NCBI GenBank assembly: GCA_019352875.1
Contig: JAAAFW010000015.1
Coordinates: 782,046-846,045 of the forward strand
Origin: Pedobacter cryoconitis
GTDB taxonomy: Bacteria; Bacteroidota; Bacteroidia; Sphingobacteriales; Sphingobacteriaceae
DNA length: 64,000 bases
Reading direction: 5' to 3'
The translations under genes and the position numbers were made by a program. Numbering within the stretch: position 1 is the first letter of the stretch; the number at the start of each line of letters is the position of its first letter. A model generated the notes under the pieces. The model worked only from the letters and a program-made list of their open reading frames with translations. It made no database searches and had not been told where the DNA came from. This document shows positions 26,105 through 34,995 of the stretch, in pieces.

Positions 26105-26857
26105 TTAGTCTATAAAATGATTCTTTTTCTGATACTCCCAGAGTTCCTTGTTCTGCTCAATATAATGCGTGGAACTATCCAGATAGTTAGTAGTTATATT
26201 TGAACCTTTTTTTATCTCCAGCTTTACACTGTCGGAAAGCTCCCTGAACAAGAGATTCAGTGCAGTCTTATCCTTCCCGGGAGGTACCTTTCCCGAAACC
26301 TGAGGGTTTACAGCTTTGATTTTAGTCTGTAATATTTTCTTTTCAAGGTACACCCCACGCAACCATACGACAATGTTTCCTTGCGGAGCAATACCAACAA
26401 CAAATCTTAGACCCAGCTTATCCCCGCCACTTGAACTTAACTTAGTAGCCTGGTTTTCCCTAAGTGCTGCTTTAAAAATTTCAAGGATCTCTGCACTAGG
26501 AAGATTGATCACACCGGAATAGAACTTTTGCTCGGAGTAAGATGCATATTCAATGACCAGTGTTTCAGGTAAACGCAACGGTTCATGCACCCATGCCGAG
26601 TAATATTCCTCACCCCATCCTGTTCTGAATGCATTTACATTTTCGTCCCTGGACTGATAGAAATCATGCGAATCTTCTTTATCCGGTAGTTGAAATTGTA
26701 TTTTCTCTATAAATACAGGGTAATCCGCTGGTGCCGAAACACTCGAAAAATAATAAAATCTTTCCCAGCCTTTATAATTTATGATTTTATAAGAAAGACA
26801 AATAAACAACAGGACGGCAATGGAGATATACAGCTTATTAACCAGGTTCAATTTCAT
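26105..26857 (-). CDS. DUF2931 family membrane-anchored protein
   Basis: 250 residues: one N-terminal membrane segment (about 8-26), then a periplasmic or extracytoplasmic domain. The DUF2931 pattern is visible: LPETLVIEYASYSEQKFYSG near 93-112, and GIAPQGNIVVWLRG near 155-168, matching the family G-x-APGG-x-V-x-VW block. The family is common in Bacteroidota and Proteobacteria, often near secretion or surface loci, and has no known function. It is three bases downstream of a small membrane protein gene with which it must be cotranscribed. Confidence 0.75.
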   Translation of the reverse strand: MKLNLVNKLYISIAVLLFICLSYKIINYKGWERFYYFSSVSAPADYPVFIEKIQFQLPDKEDSHDFYQSRDENVNAFRTGWGEEYYSAWVHEPLRLPETLVIEYASYSEQKFYSGVINLPSAEILEIFKAALRENQATKLSSSGGDKLGLRFVVGIAPQGNIVVWLRGVYLEKKILQTKIKAVNPQVSGKVPPGKDKTALNLLFRELSDSVKLEIKKGSNITTNYLDSSTHYIEQNKELWEYQKKNHFID

Positions 26858-26860
26858 ATT

Positions 26861-27193
26861 TTAATGCTGAAAAGCAGCCGCCATACCGGCCGCATAAAGA
26901 TATAGACCAATGGCTGCTGCAGCCAGCACAAGGGATGCAACGAAGAGCCATCCCCCCGTTCTGTACCCCTTACCGCGGTAACTCAGTGCATACCCGCCCA
27001 AAAGAAAAGATAAAGCACCTATCATCAGGATTATATTAAAATAGTATTGATTTTCACTGACATAACCCCAATTCAAAAATATGAGCAGCAAAATCAGGTT
27101 AATAAATATTAACCCAACCGTCAGATTACTATTTTTCTCTTTAATCGAGGCGCTCTTCTGGTCGTTGTCTTTTTCTGAAATCTGATCCTGCAT
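26861..27193 (-). CDS. Small multi-pass membrane protein
   Basis: 110 residues with a charged 23-residue N-terminus (DQISEKDNDQKSASIKEK) and three hydrophobic segments at about 26-42, 52-70 and 80-104; the last is Ala/Leu/Gly-rich. I do not recognise a family. The start of the DUF2931 gene follows the stop by 3 bp, which suggests that the two proteins act together in the inner membrane. Loops are short and I see no catalytic motif. Confidence 0.65.
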   Translation of the reverse strand: MQDQISEKDNDQKSASIKEKNSNLTVGLIFINLILLLIFLNWGYVSENQYYFNIILMIGALSFLLGGYALSYRGKGYRTGGWLFVASLVLAAAAIGLYLYAAGMAAAFQH

Positions 27194-27362
27194 ATACCTA
27201 ATTAAAATCCGGGTTGATGTTTACCGGTTAAATATAAAAAAGTAATAGCAGTATATCTATTGTATTCAGCTATCATAATTATGATATCAGCCTATGATTT
27301 AACTTATTTTACTGTTAGATCCGATTTCCAGACCTTTGAACTATTATTAATTCAAACACAAA

Positions 27363-28346
27363 ATGGAATATAGAAAGTTAGGAAATACGGAACTAGAACT
27401 ATCAGCAATAACTTACGGTGCATTCGCAATTGGCGGAACGATGTGGGGCGGAAATGAGAAAAAAGACTCAATAGAAGCAATACATGCATCTTTAGACCAT
27501 GGAATAAGTACATTGGACACCGCACCTTTTTATGGTTTTGGTTTAAGCGAAGAACTGATTGGTGAGGCATTAAAAGGAAAGCAAAGAGATAAGGTTCAAA
27601 TTTTGAATAAATTCGGGCTGGTCTGGGATGGCAGTAACCAGGGAAGAGGCGAACATTTTTTCGATATGGAAGAAAATGGAAAACCAGTTTCAATTTACAA
27701 ATACGCCTCCAAAGAAAATATCATTAAAGAGGTAGAAGAAAGTCTTAAACGTCTGAACACAGACTATATAGATCTCTTACAACAACACTGGCCAGACTCT
27801 ACTACTCCTATTTCAGAAACCATGGAAGCAATGGAAACCCTAATACAGCAGGGTAAAATACGTGCAGCAGCCGTATCAAATTATAGCCTGGATCAACTGA
27901 AAGAAGCAAAACACACTTTCACTCCTGCTTCCAATCAGGTTTATTACAGTATGCTTAACCGGGAGATTGAAAAAGAATTAGTTCCCTACACCGTCGCTAA
28001 TCAAATCGGAATTATTGTTTATAGCCCTATGGAACGTGGTTTGTTGTCGGGAAAATACTTTCAGCAGGACACGCTAAAAAGTAATGACCATAGAAACGGA
28101 TACTTCAGTCAGTTTGATCTGGAAAAAGTTAAGACATTGTTAGCCAATATCAATCCTATTGCGTTAGAAAAGAATGTGTCCCTTGCGCAACTCGTTTTAC
28201 GCTGGACTACAATGCAAAAAGGTATAACAGTAGTATTAGCTGGTGCCAGAAATGCAGAACAGGCAATTTCTAATGCTGCTGCAATGAGTTTTGATCTGGA
28301 TACCGAAGAATTAGAACTGATTCAAGCCGAACTTGCTAAAATTTAA
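27363..28346 (+). CDS. Aldo/keto reductase
   Basis: 327 residues, NADPH-dependent (beta/alpha)8 reductase of aldehydes or ketones. The catalytic tetrad is present: DTAPFYGFG with Asp and Tyr near 50-56, Lys in ILNKFG near 80, and His in LQQHWPD near 141. SNYSLDQL and the C-terminal VVLAGARNAEQ cofactor region follow the tas/YajO-type layout. It is followed 38 bp later by an old yellow enzyme gene, so the two probably form a carbonyl/enone detoxification operon with the PPC-domain gene. Confidence 0.92.
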   Translation: MEYRKLGNTELELSAITYGAFAIGGTMWGGNEKKDSIEAIHASLDHGISTLDTAPFYGFGLSEELIGEALKGKQRDKVQILNKFGLVWDGSNQGRGEHFFDMEENGKPVSIYKYASKENIIKEVEESLKRLNTDYIDLLQQHWPDSTTPISETMEAMETLIQQGKIRAAAVSNYSLDQLKEAKHTFTPASNQVYYSMLNREIEKELVPYTVANQIGIIVYSPMERGLLSGKYFQQDTLKSNDHRNGYFSQFDLEKVKTLLANINPIALEKNVSLAQLVLRWTTMQKGITVVLAGARNAEQAISNAAAMSFDLDTEELELIQAELAKI

Positions 28347-28384
28347 AAGAAACCAACATTAGTCTGTGATTTAAATTTAAAAAC

Positions 28385-29491
28385 ATGCTTTTCAAACCTT
28401 ATAAACTAGGCGATCTGGACCTGAAAAACAGGATCGTAATGCCACCAATGACCCGCTCACGTGCTGACCAGGGAGAAGTTGCCACAGATTTAATGGCAAT
28501 CTATTATGGTCAGCGGGCTTCCGCAGGACTGATTATCTCAGAAGGCACGCAGGTTAGCCGCCAGGGACAAGGTTATGCCTGGACCCCTGGAATATATACG
28601 GATGCTCAAATCGCTGGCTGGAAAAAAGTTACAGATGCAGTTCATGCCAAAGGCGGATTAATGTTTGCTCAATTATGGCATGTAGGCCGCGTATCGCATA
28701 CATCTTTACAGGAAAACGGTGCTGCCCCGGTAGCGCCGTCTGCGATACTTGCACCTGGCGTAAAGGTTTTTCTGGATCTGAAAGCAGAAGGGCCGGGAAA
28801 AGGTGCAGGAGAAATGGTACAACATTCCATGCCGCAGGAGCTAACTATTCCGCAGATCAAAGACATCATACAAGACTTCGCGAAGGCTGCTAAGAATGCA
28901 ATTGAAGCTGGTTTCGATGGCGTAGAACTCCATGGTGCCAACGGATATTTGATTGAACAGTTTATCGATTCTCAGACCAATCACCGAACAGATGAGTATG
29001 GTGGAAATACCGAAAATCGATTAAGGTTTCTCAAAGAAGTAGTAACCGCAGTTGCAGATGCTATTGGCCCGGAACGCGTTGGCGTCCGCCAGGCTCCATT
29101 GACCACTTTAATGGGCGCCCAGGATGATACACCCGAAATTACTTATATTGAAGCTGCTAAAATTCTGGATCAAATTGGAATAGCTTATATTCATATTGCA
29201 GAAGCAGACTGGGATAATGCACCCGTGATGGCCACAGAGTTTAAAGAAGCTTATCGTAATGCCTTTTCCGGTACACTCATTTACACCGGAAAATACACAA
29301 TACAACGTGCGGAAGAGGCTTTGGCAAATGGATGGGCAAACCTCATTTCTTTTGGCCGCCCGTTTATTGCAAACCCCGACCTCCCGTACAGACTCCAAAA
29401 TGGACTTCCACTAAATGAACCGGACAGAGCCTATTTTTTCGGAGGTGATGCTAAAGGCTATACCGATTATCCGGCCTATCACGTTATTTAA
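28385..29491 (+). CDS. Old yellow enzyme family alkene reductase
   Basis: 368 residues, an FMN-dependent NADPH oxidoreductase that reduces activated C=C bonds and nitro groups (NemA/XenB type). It has MPPMTRSRA near 19-27, the LWHVGRVSH block near 96-104, the substrate-binding His and Asn in ELHGANGYLIEQF near 181-193, DEYGGNTENRLRF, and the C-terminal FGRPFIANPDLP. It is second in the putative operon 27363-30022. Confidence 0.95.
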   Translation: MLFKPYKLGDLDLKNRIVMPPMTRSRADQGEVATDLMAIYYGQRASAGLIISEGTQVSRQGQGYAWTPGIYTDAQIAGWKKVTDAVHAKGGLMFAQLWHVGRVSHTSLQENGAAPVAPSAILAPGVKVFLDLKAEGPGKGAGEMVQHSMPQELTIPQIKDIIQDFAKAAKNAIEAGFDGVELHGANGYLIEQFIDSQTNHRTDEYGGNTENRLRFLKEVVTAVADAIGPERVGVRQAPLTTLMGAQDDTPEITYIEAAKILDQIGIAYIHIAEADWDNAPVMATEFKEAYRNAFSGTLIYTGKYTIQRAEEALANGWANLISFGRPFIANPDLPYRLQNGLPLNEPDRAYFFGGDAKGYTDYPAYHVI

Positions 29492-29506
29492 ACATAATCA
29501 AACGTC

Positions 29507-30022
29507 ATGAAATACAAAAAACTAGTATTAGCCGTAACCGCAACATTATTAAGTGTGACATTTAGCGCGACCGCACAACAAGCCGACACCGTTAAACGGT
29601 ATATCAAAGTACCTGCCGGATATCTCCTGGTTCTGAGACAAGGTGATGATATTAGTTCGCAACTGGAATCATTCACTAAAGCCGAAAACATTCCATCAGC
29701 GAACTTTACAGGGATGGGTTTTGTAAATGTAACATTTGGTTTTTTCGATTCTGCAAAGAAGAAGTTTAACCCCAGGACATTCAATGACGTAGAGTTGGGA
29801 AGTTTTACAGGCAGTATAGCCTGGCAGGAAGGCAAACCCAGTATACATATGCATGGTATTATTGCAGGTGATGATTTTAAAGCATATGGAGGGCATATTT
29901 TAAAAGGTACAGTTGGCACCGGCTCGCTCGAAATCATGGTCACTGTGCACGATAAAAAGTTGGAGCGGGTATTTGAAAAAGAACTCGGTGCGAACGTGCT
30001 GCATCTGGATGCACAGAACTAA
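29507..30022 (+). CDS. Exported PPC-domain (DUF296) protein
   Basis: 171 residues. A signal peptide covers 1-24 (ATAQ). The rest is one PPC/DUF296 domain: GYLLVLRQGDDISSQLESF near 39-57, NFTGMGFVNVTFGFF, IHMHGIIAGDD with the H-x-H pair, GGHILKGTVGTGSLEIMV. In plants the domain goes with AT-hook DNA binding; bacterial single-domain forms are trimers with a possible metal site. An exported copy is unusual and argues against a DNA role. It is 16 bp downstream of the OYE gene, probably cotranscribed. Confidence 0.85.
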   Translation: MKYKKLVLAVTATLLSVTFSATAQQADTVKRYIKVPAGYLLVLRQGDDISSQLESFTKAENIPSANFTGMGFVNVTFGFFDSAKKKFNPRTFNDVELGSFTGSIAWQEGKPSIHMHGIIAGDDFKAYGGHILKGTVGTGSLEIMVTVHDKKLERVFEKELGANVLHLDAQN

Positions 30023-30059
30023 GTTTTAATAAAAATCACCACTTATATTTGCCAAATTC

Positions 30060-30109
30060 AGTTCATCCCTCTAAAAATGATAGTCTGCTCATTTTTAGAG
30101 GGATGAACT
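30060..30109. repeat. 21-bp perfect inverted repeat with 8-nt loop
   Basis: Arms 30060-30080 and 30089-30109 (AGTTCATCCCTCTAAAAATGA and its complement) enclose TAGTCTGC. It lies 38 bp past the PPC gene stop, so it may simply terminate that operon, but the stem is longer than usual and lacks a clear 3' U run (TTTAAAG follows). A promoter-like TATATTTG ends 9 bases before it. A small RNA or a mobile palindromic element are alternatives. Confidence 0.6.
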
Positions 30110-30259
30110 TTAAAGTCCTGATCAGATTAAAGATACCTTTGTACCTCCCGCATTAAAATTATTGATCACAGTTAATAATTAATGTAACTTTTGAACGAAC
30201 TCGTTGTCATAAACCAGAAAAACGTTTTTTTTTCGATAAAACCAGATATAAACATCTTT

Positions 30260-31722
30260 ATGATCAGAAAATTAGGACTGCTGACTTTATTATTTATTAC
30301 AGTAACACATGTTATTGCCCAAAACAAACAAAAAGAACTGGATAAATACTTCTCAGCATTATCACAAAACCAGCAGTTTAATGGCAATGTATTAATTGCA
30401 GAAAACGGTAAAATTGTTTATGAGAAGTCATTCGGTTATGCAGATTATTCGAACAAAAGAACTAATACAGCCCAATCTTCTTTTCCGATGGCTTCCATCA
30501 CGAAAACATTTACTTCCACAGCCATCCTACAACTAAAGGAAAACTGCAGTTAAGTGATCATGTTTTAAAATTCCTTCCCGATTTCCCGTATTCTGAGGTG
30601 ACAGTTAAACAGTTATTAGCACATACGGCAGGATTGCCGATTACCGATACACTTTTTGATGCGATGATACTTGAACACCCCGATACGGTTTTCACAAATA
30701 AGGATTTAATTCCTGCTTTCATTTCGCGAAAAGCACCCTTAATTTTTAAACCCGGGGAAGATTTTTCCTATAATAATGTCAACTATAATATTCTGGCTTT
30801 GATCGTAGAAAAGATTACAGGTTTATCATTTGAGGCATATCTCAAAGCAAACATTTTCAATCCCGCCGGAATGAAAAATACTTCTTTGTCTTTGTTTTTT
30901 AAGCGAAAAGATAATAATCTTTCTGAAAGGTATAGTTTAAAATATCCATATTCCGATAAGGTGCAGCGCGCAGATACGGCTGCTGAATTTAAAATTATTT
31001 ATCGATTTAATTGCCAGGGACATGGTGATATCATCAGTACAACTCATGATTTACTAAAATATGATGAAGCACTGTATAACGGAACACTTTTAAGTAATGC
31101 TACTTTAAAGGAAGCATTTACACCCGTTAAGATTAAAAATGGAAAAGATAATATACAACGATACGCATTAGGATGGATTACCAGAGAAGATACTTCAATG
31201 GGAGAAATAGTTAAACATGACGGAGGCCTTCCCGGTGGCCGTACAATGCTGCTTAGAAACATCACCAGACATCAAACAATTATCATTTTTGATAATACAG
31301 CTAATAATGTTATTCCTTATTCAGATAATGCTTTGCGTATTCTAAATGGTGTAATAATTGAAAAACCTAAACAAAGTGGCGCCAGAATTTATGGAGTTGC
31401 TCTTGCCAAAAACGGCCTGGAAGCTGGTGATAAAGCTTTAGCAGAAATAAAAAAAGATACCTCGAACTATTATTTAAATGAAGATGAAATAAATTCATTA
31501 GGATATGCCTTCATGTCAAATAATAAAGAATTTGAAGCAGAAACCACATTTAAGAAGAATATGCAACTTTTTCCGTTAAGCTGGAACACATATGATAGTT
31601 ATGCAGAAATTTTATTAAAACATGGTAGGAAGCAAGACGCCATTAAAATGTATCAGAGGTCCCTTGAACTTAATCCCAACAATGAAAACGGGAAAATGAT
31701 ACTGGAACAAATATTAAAATAA
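30260..31722 (+). pseudogene. Serine hydrolase (beta-lactamase class C family) with TPR tail, frameshifted
   Basis: A penicillin-binding/esterase-like family protein split into two frames. The first part (30260-30553) has a signal peptide and SITK, the catalytic SxxK. The second frame is open from upstream of 30541 to 31722 and holds KGKLQLSDHVLKFLPDFP, LLAHTAGLP, a YNN motif, HDGGLPGGR and a C-terminal TPR pair (about 31480-31722). Joining the frames near 30533-30540 restores a continuous protein. The break fits loss of one unit of a 7-bp AGGAAAA repeat, or of one A. It may be a true mutation, a switchable site, or a sequencing error; the rest looks intact and recent. Confidence 0.8.
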
Positions 31723-31729
31723 CACCCAT

Positions 31730-32800
31730 TTATGTATTAAGCTCAGCTGAAGGAATAAGCTGGGCTTTATTTATTTTCTTCACATAAAGTTCGTCTGTGA
31801 AGATAATCACCATGGACAATAAAGGAACGGCGAGAATAATGCCTAGTGCTCCGGATAATGCCGCCATAATCAATTGGCTGATCAGCGTTAATGCAGGTGG
31901 AATGCTGATCATTTTTTTCTGAATCACAGGTGTGATAATATTGCTGACTATGGTTTGTGAGATAATATAAAGCAAAGCGACGCCGATAGCAGTATTGGTG
32001 GACACAGTAAGCGCTAGTAATACGCCAGGGATCATCGCAACCATAGAACCAAAATTGGGAATAATCTTTAGCATACCTGCAATTAATGCCAGAATCAATG
32101 CAACCGGTATCCCGATAATGGACAGCCCGATCGCCAGCATTATTGTAATTAACGCTACAGCAAGTAAAGTTCCCTTAATCCAGCCTTTCAATGAAAAACT
32201 AATCCGGTCCATTATTCTTCTGGCTACCTCCTTACGGTCTGGCGGTACCAGCATCAAAATACCATTTTTATACAAAGATGGCTCCGCAGTAAAGAAGATA
32301 CCCAGAAATAAAATGATATATAAGTTTCCCAAAGCGCCAAAACTGGTACTAAAAAATTGTCTGGCCGTATCAAAAAGCTGCTTGGAATTATTATCACTAA
32401 AATAACTGAGCACTTTTTGCCCGATCGGTGTCTCCCCCAGTTTTTCCTTTACAGTGTTCACAGTACCAGGCAATGAATTACTTAACTCAGCAACCTGCAC
32501 CTGGATCTTCGCACCCATAAACCAAAGCAGTGTAACCAGCAGTGAAATTGACCCGACTATAGAAATAAACATGCAGAGTCTGCGCTTGAAACCGGTCTTC
32601 CTTTCTAAAAGATCACCCAGCCCATGAAAATAAGTAGCAATTAAACACCCACCCAGAGCCATCAGCAAAACATTGAATACAACCCTTGCGATAAGCAACA
32701 CTGCAATGATTAGTACAACGATTGCAGCTGTCAACCAGACTTTCTGGCTATAAGAAGTTTCTTTGGGTGGTTCAGGTCTTAGCTCGCAGTCTATATTCAT
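31730..32800 (-). CDS. AI-2E family transporter (YdiK/TqsA/PerM-like permease)
   Basis: An inner-membrane protein of about 356 residues with seven to eight hydrophobic segments. After the N-terminal pair there is a soluble helical segment (GAKIQVQVAELSNSLPGTVN). The conserved KGWIKGTLLAVALI, GIPVALILALIAGMLKIIPN and the final IILAVPLLSMVII are family features. Members export autoinducer-2, solutes or Na+, and the substrate here is unknown. I prefer the ATG at 32800 (before NIDCELRPEPP); 32806 or 32881 are possible. It ends 8 bp from the convergent serine hydrolase stop. Confidence 0.85.
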   Translation of the reverse strand: MNIDCELRPEPPKETSYSQKVWLTAAIVVLIIAVLLIARVVFNVLLMALGGCLIATYFHGLGDLLERKTGFKRRLCMFISIVGSISLLVTLLWFMGAKIQVQVAELSNSLPGTVNTVKEKLGETPIGQKVLSYFSDNNSKQLFDTARQFFSTSFGALGNLYIILFLGIFFTAEPSLYKNGILMLVPPDRKEVARRIMDRISFSLKGWIKGTLLAVALITIMLAIGLSIIGIPVALILALIAGMLKIIPNFGSMVAMIPGVLLALTVSTNTAIGVALLYIISQTIVSNIITPVIQKKMISIPPALTLISQLIMAALSGALGIILAVPLLSMVIIFTDELYVKKINKAQLIPSAELNT

Positions 32801-32967
32801 GTGCATATTTAACCCAAAAACATGCAAAATGTTTGGTGTGGGGTACTGTAAAGCAAGATATCTGCAAAAATATATGTACAAGAGATTATATTATTTTTGA
32901 TATTTTCAATGATTTTATGGTCAATTTTTCGTTATTTAATATAATCATTTTCAAATAGTGGTATAAA

Positions 32968-33948
32968 ATGAAAGCCCGGATCAAACCCGTTTACCCTATC
33001 ATCCTGCTGTTGCTAATCGTAACCAGTTTCCATAGCAGCACGGCCCAGACAAAAATTACTGATTACAAGGTGTCATTCGGGACGGCTGATTATCAGGGAA
33101 AGAACTGCCTGGTATTACGCGAATTTATAAAGGAAGGAAAAAAGTATTACCTGACAGCAGACCCCGCCACATTAAATACCAGCATTCTAAGTTCCAAAGA
33201 ACTAGACAAAATCGTTCCATATGCTTCTTACGAGCAACTCGCGATACACACCAACGGAACCGCTTATATGAAGGCGCTTACTGAGGCGAAAGACCAGTCC
33301 ATACCCCTTCAGGACGCTGGTATCACACATGGCTTTCCGAAAGAAAAAGGTATTACCCTAACCATCGACCTATGCCCATCCCACAAAGGCCTGGACCGCA
33401 ATATTTTCACCTCGCTCACAGATGCATTCAGGAACATTGAACGCCCGGTACCGGTTGCCTTATCGCTGACTGGCAGGTTTATGCTTAGCCATCCTGATGA
33501 TATTACATGGTTAAAAAATCTCGTCAGTTCAGGCCAGCTCAACATTACCTGGGTAAACCATACCTATAATCATCATTATGATCCTTCACGACCACTCAGT
33601 CAAAATTTCCTGCTGGAAAGAAATACCGACCTGAACTTTGAAGTTTTAGCTCTGGAGACTTTAATGATTGAAAACGGACTACTTCCCTCAGTATTTTTCA
33701 GATTTCCAGGCCTGATCTCCGATCAGCAACTTGTCGACCGCATAACCGCTTACGGGCTGATCCCCATAGGTAGCGATGCCTGGCTGGCAAAAGGACAACA
33801 GGCACAACCGGGTAGTCTGGTCTTAATTCACGGAAACGGAAACGAGCCGGTCGGTGTCCGGGATTTTATTAACCTGTTAAAAAGTGAAGACACCGCAGTC
33901 CATCAGAAGCAATGGTTGCTATATGATCTCAGAACTGCGGTACCTTAA
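32968..33948 (+). CDS. Secreted NodB-like polysaccharide deacetylase family protein
   Basis: 326 residues with a signal peptide at 1-26 (STAQ). The N-terminal 110 residues are not NodB. The NodB-like domain starts near 128: LTIDLCPSHKGLD takes the place of TFDDGP, with the first Asp kept but the metal-binding second Asp replaced by Leu. HTYNHHYDP matches the H-T-x-x-H metal motif, FFRFPG the arginine motif, and GSLVLIHGNG the last His. The DLC variant of motif 1 makes a metal-dependent deacetylase uncertain. It stands alone. Confidence 0.78.
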   Translation: MKARIKPVYPIILLLLIVTSFHSSTAQTKITDYKVSFGTADYQGKNCLVLREFIKEGKKYYLTADPATLNTSILSSKELDKIVPYASYEQLAIHTNGTAYMKALTEAKDQSIPLQDAGITHGFPKEKGITLTIDLCPSHKGLDRNIFTSLTDAFRNIERPVPVALSLTGRFMLSHPDDITWLKNLVSSGQLNITWVNHTYNHHYDPSRPLSQNFLLERNTDLNFEVLALETLMIENGLLPSVFFRFPGLISDQQLVDRITAYGLIPIGSDAWLAKGQQAQPGSLVLIHGNGNEPVGVRDFINLLKSEDTAVHQKQWLLYDLRTAVP

Positions 33949-33962
33949 TGATCAACAAATAT

Positions 33963-34757
33963 TTAACTGCCAAAGATTGCTCTGGCTGCCTTGGAGATCT
34001 GTCCATTTGTTTTATTCTGCACAAAAGCGACCAGCTCCCAGTTCTTTATGTTAAAATCCTGCGGAACCACTATTTTCATGTTGTTTTTATCCTTTAACTC
34101 CCGGTGATAAAGCTCTCGCACAATCTGAACATGAGATAAGGTTCTACCCGAATTTTCTCCGGCTTTCACTGCAGACTTTGCATGTTTCTGTACCAGCGCG
34201 ATAAGAATTTCCTGGTCTTTTTCAAGCCCCGCAACCGCATAATCTACATTAAGATTTTTGCCTTCCAAAGTAGCTTTCAACTCCAAAATGGCCGGGGACG
34301 GATCATTTGCCGTTGTCTTTATCGCCGAACTGACAGCGCTTAACAGTTCGCCTTGCTCCGACCCAACCAATTCCCTGTTACCATTAACAACAATTTGCGG
34401 CGTATAGATCAGCTTAAGTTTCAGCTTATCAGCGTACTCTTTCTGTCTCCATGTAAATTCAGGCTGACTGAACGGATCCCTCCAACCCTGGTGATCCCAG
34501 TAATCAACATGGAGTGCAAGGATATAAAGCTGGTTATTCTGATTTCCCGCCTGCAGTCTTTCGATCAGTTCATCTGCCGGCGGACAGCTGGAACAACCTT
34601 CTGAGGTGAAAAGCTCAATTACAGCAAAACCCGCAGTGTCGCTCTTTTTTTGTATTTCTTTAATTGTCATTTCATTTTTAAAGCTTTGAAATGCTACCCC
34701 AACTGTGAATATCAGGGCCAAGCCAATAGTAATCAGTACTCCTTTAAATTGTGCCAT
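33963..34757 (-). CDS. DUF1223 (thioredoxin-like fold) secreted protein
   Basis: 264 residues with an N-terminal hydrophobic signal or anchor at about 7-24. DUF1223 features are clear: VIELFTSEGCSSCPPADELI with a CxxC near 55-58, LALHVDYWDHQGWRDPFSQP, TPQIVVNG and VGSEQG. The family has a thioredoxin-like fold and is usually periplasmic; function is unknown. It ends 14 bp from the convergent NodB-like gene, and its start is about 190 bp from the divergent haem protein gene. Confidence 0.9.
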   Translation of the reverse strand: MAQFKGVLITIGLALIFTVGVAFQSFKNEMTIKEIQKKSDTAGFAVIELFTSEGCSSCPPADELIERLQAGNQNNQLYILALHVDYWDHQGWRDPFSQPEFTWRQKEYADKLKLKLIYTPQIVVNGNRELVGSEQGELLSAVSSAIKTTANDPSPAILELKATLEGKNLNVDYAVAGLEKDQEILIALVQKHAKSAVKAGENSGRTLSHVQIVRELYHRELKDKNNMKIVVPQDFNIKNWELVAFVQNKTNGQISKAARAIFGS

Positions 34758-34995
34758 AACGTTGTGTTTTAATTTATTTGATATCCAAAATTATGTGCTG
34801 CCGCTGCTGCTCACCAGAATAAATGTAGCAGGTCGGCAATCCCGCCCCTGAACAGGACATTTCAGGAGCCGGAGTAATACCAGGTTTATGCTCAGCTGTC
34901 ACTGTGTCCGCTTGAACCAGCATTGTGCCGAACTCCCCGCTTAACAAATGGCCAATCCGGTTACGGCCGGTAGTTTTGAACTTATAAAATCAATT

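Noticed and set aside
27352..27693. Minus-strand 113-codon frame opposite the start of the aldo/keto reductase.
   Set aside because: It covers catalytic-domain coding sequence of a clear reductase and shows no protein features.
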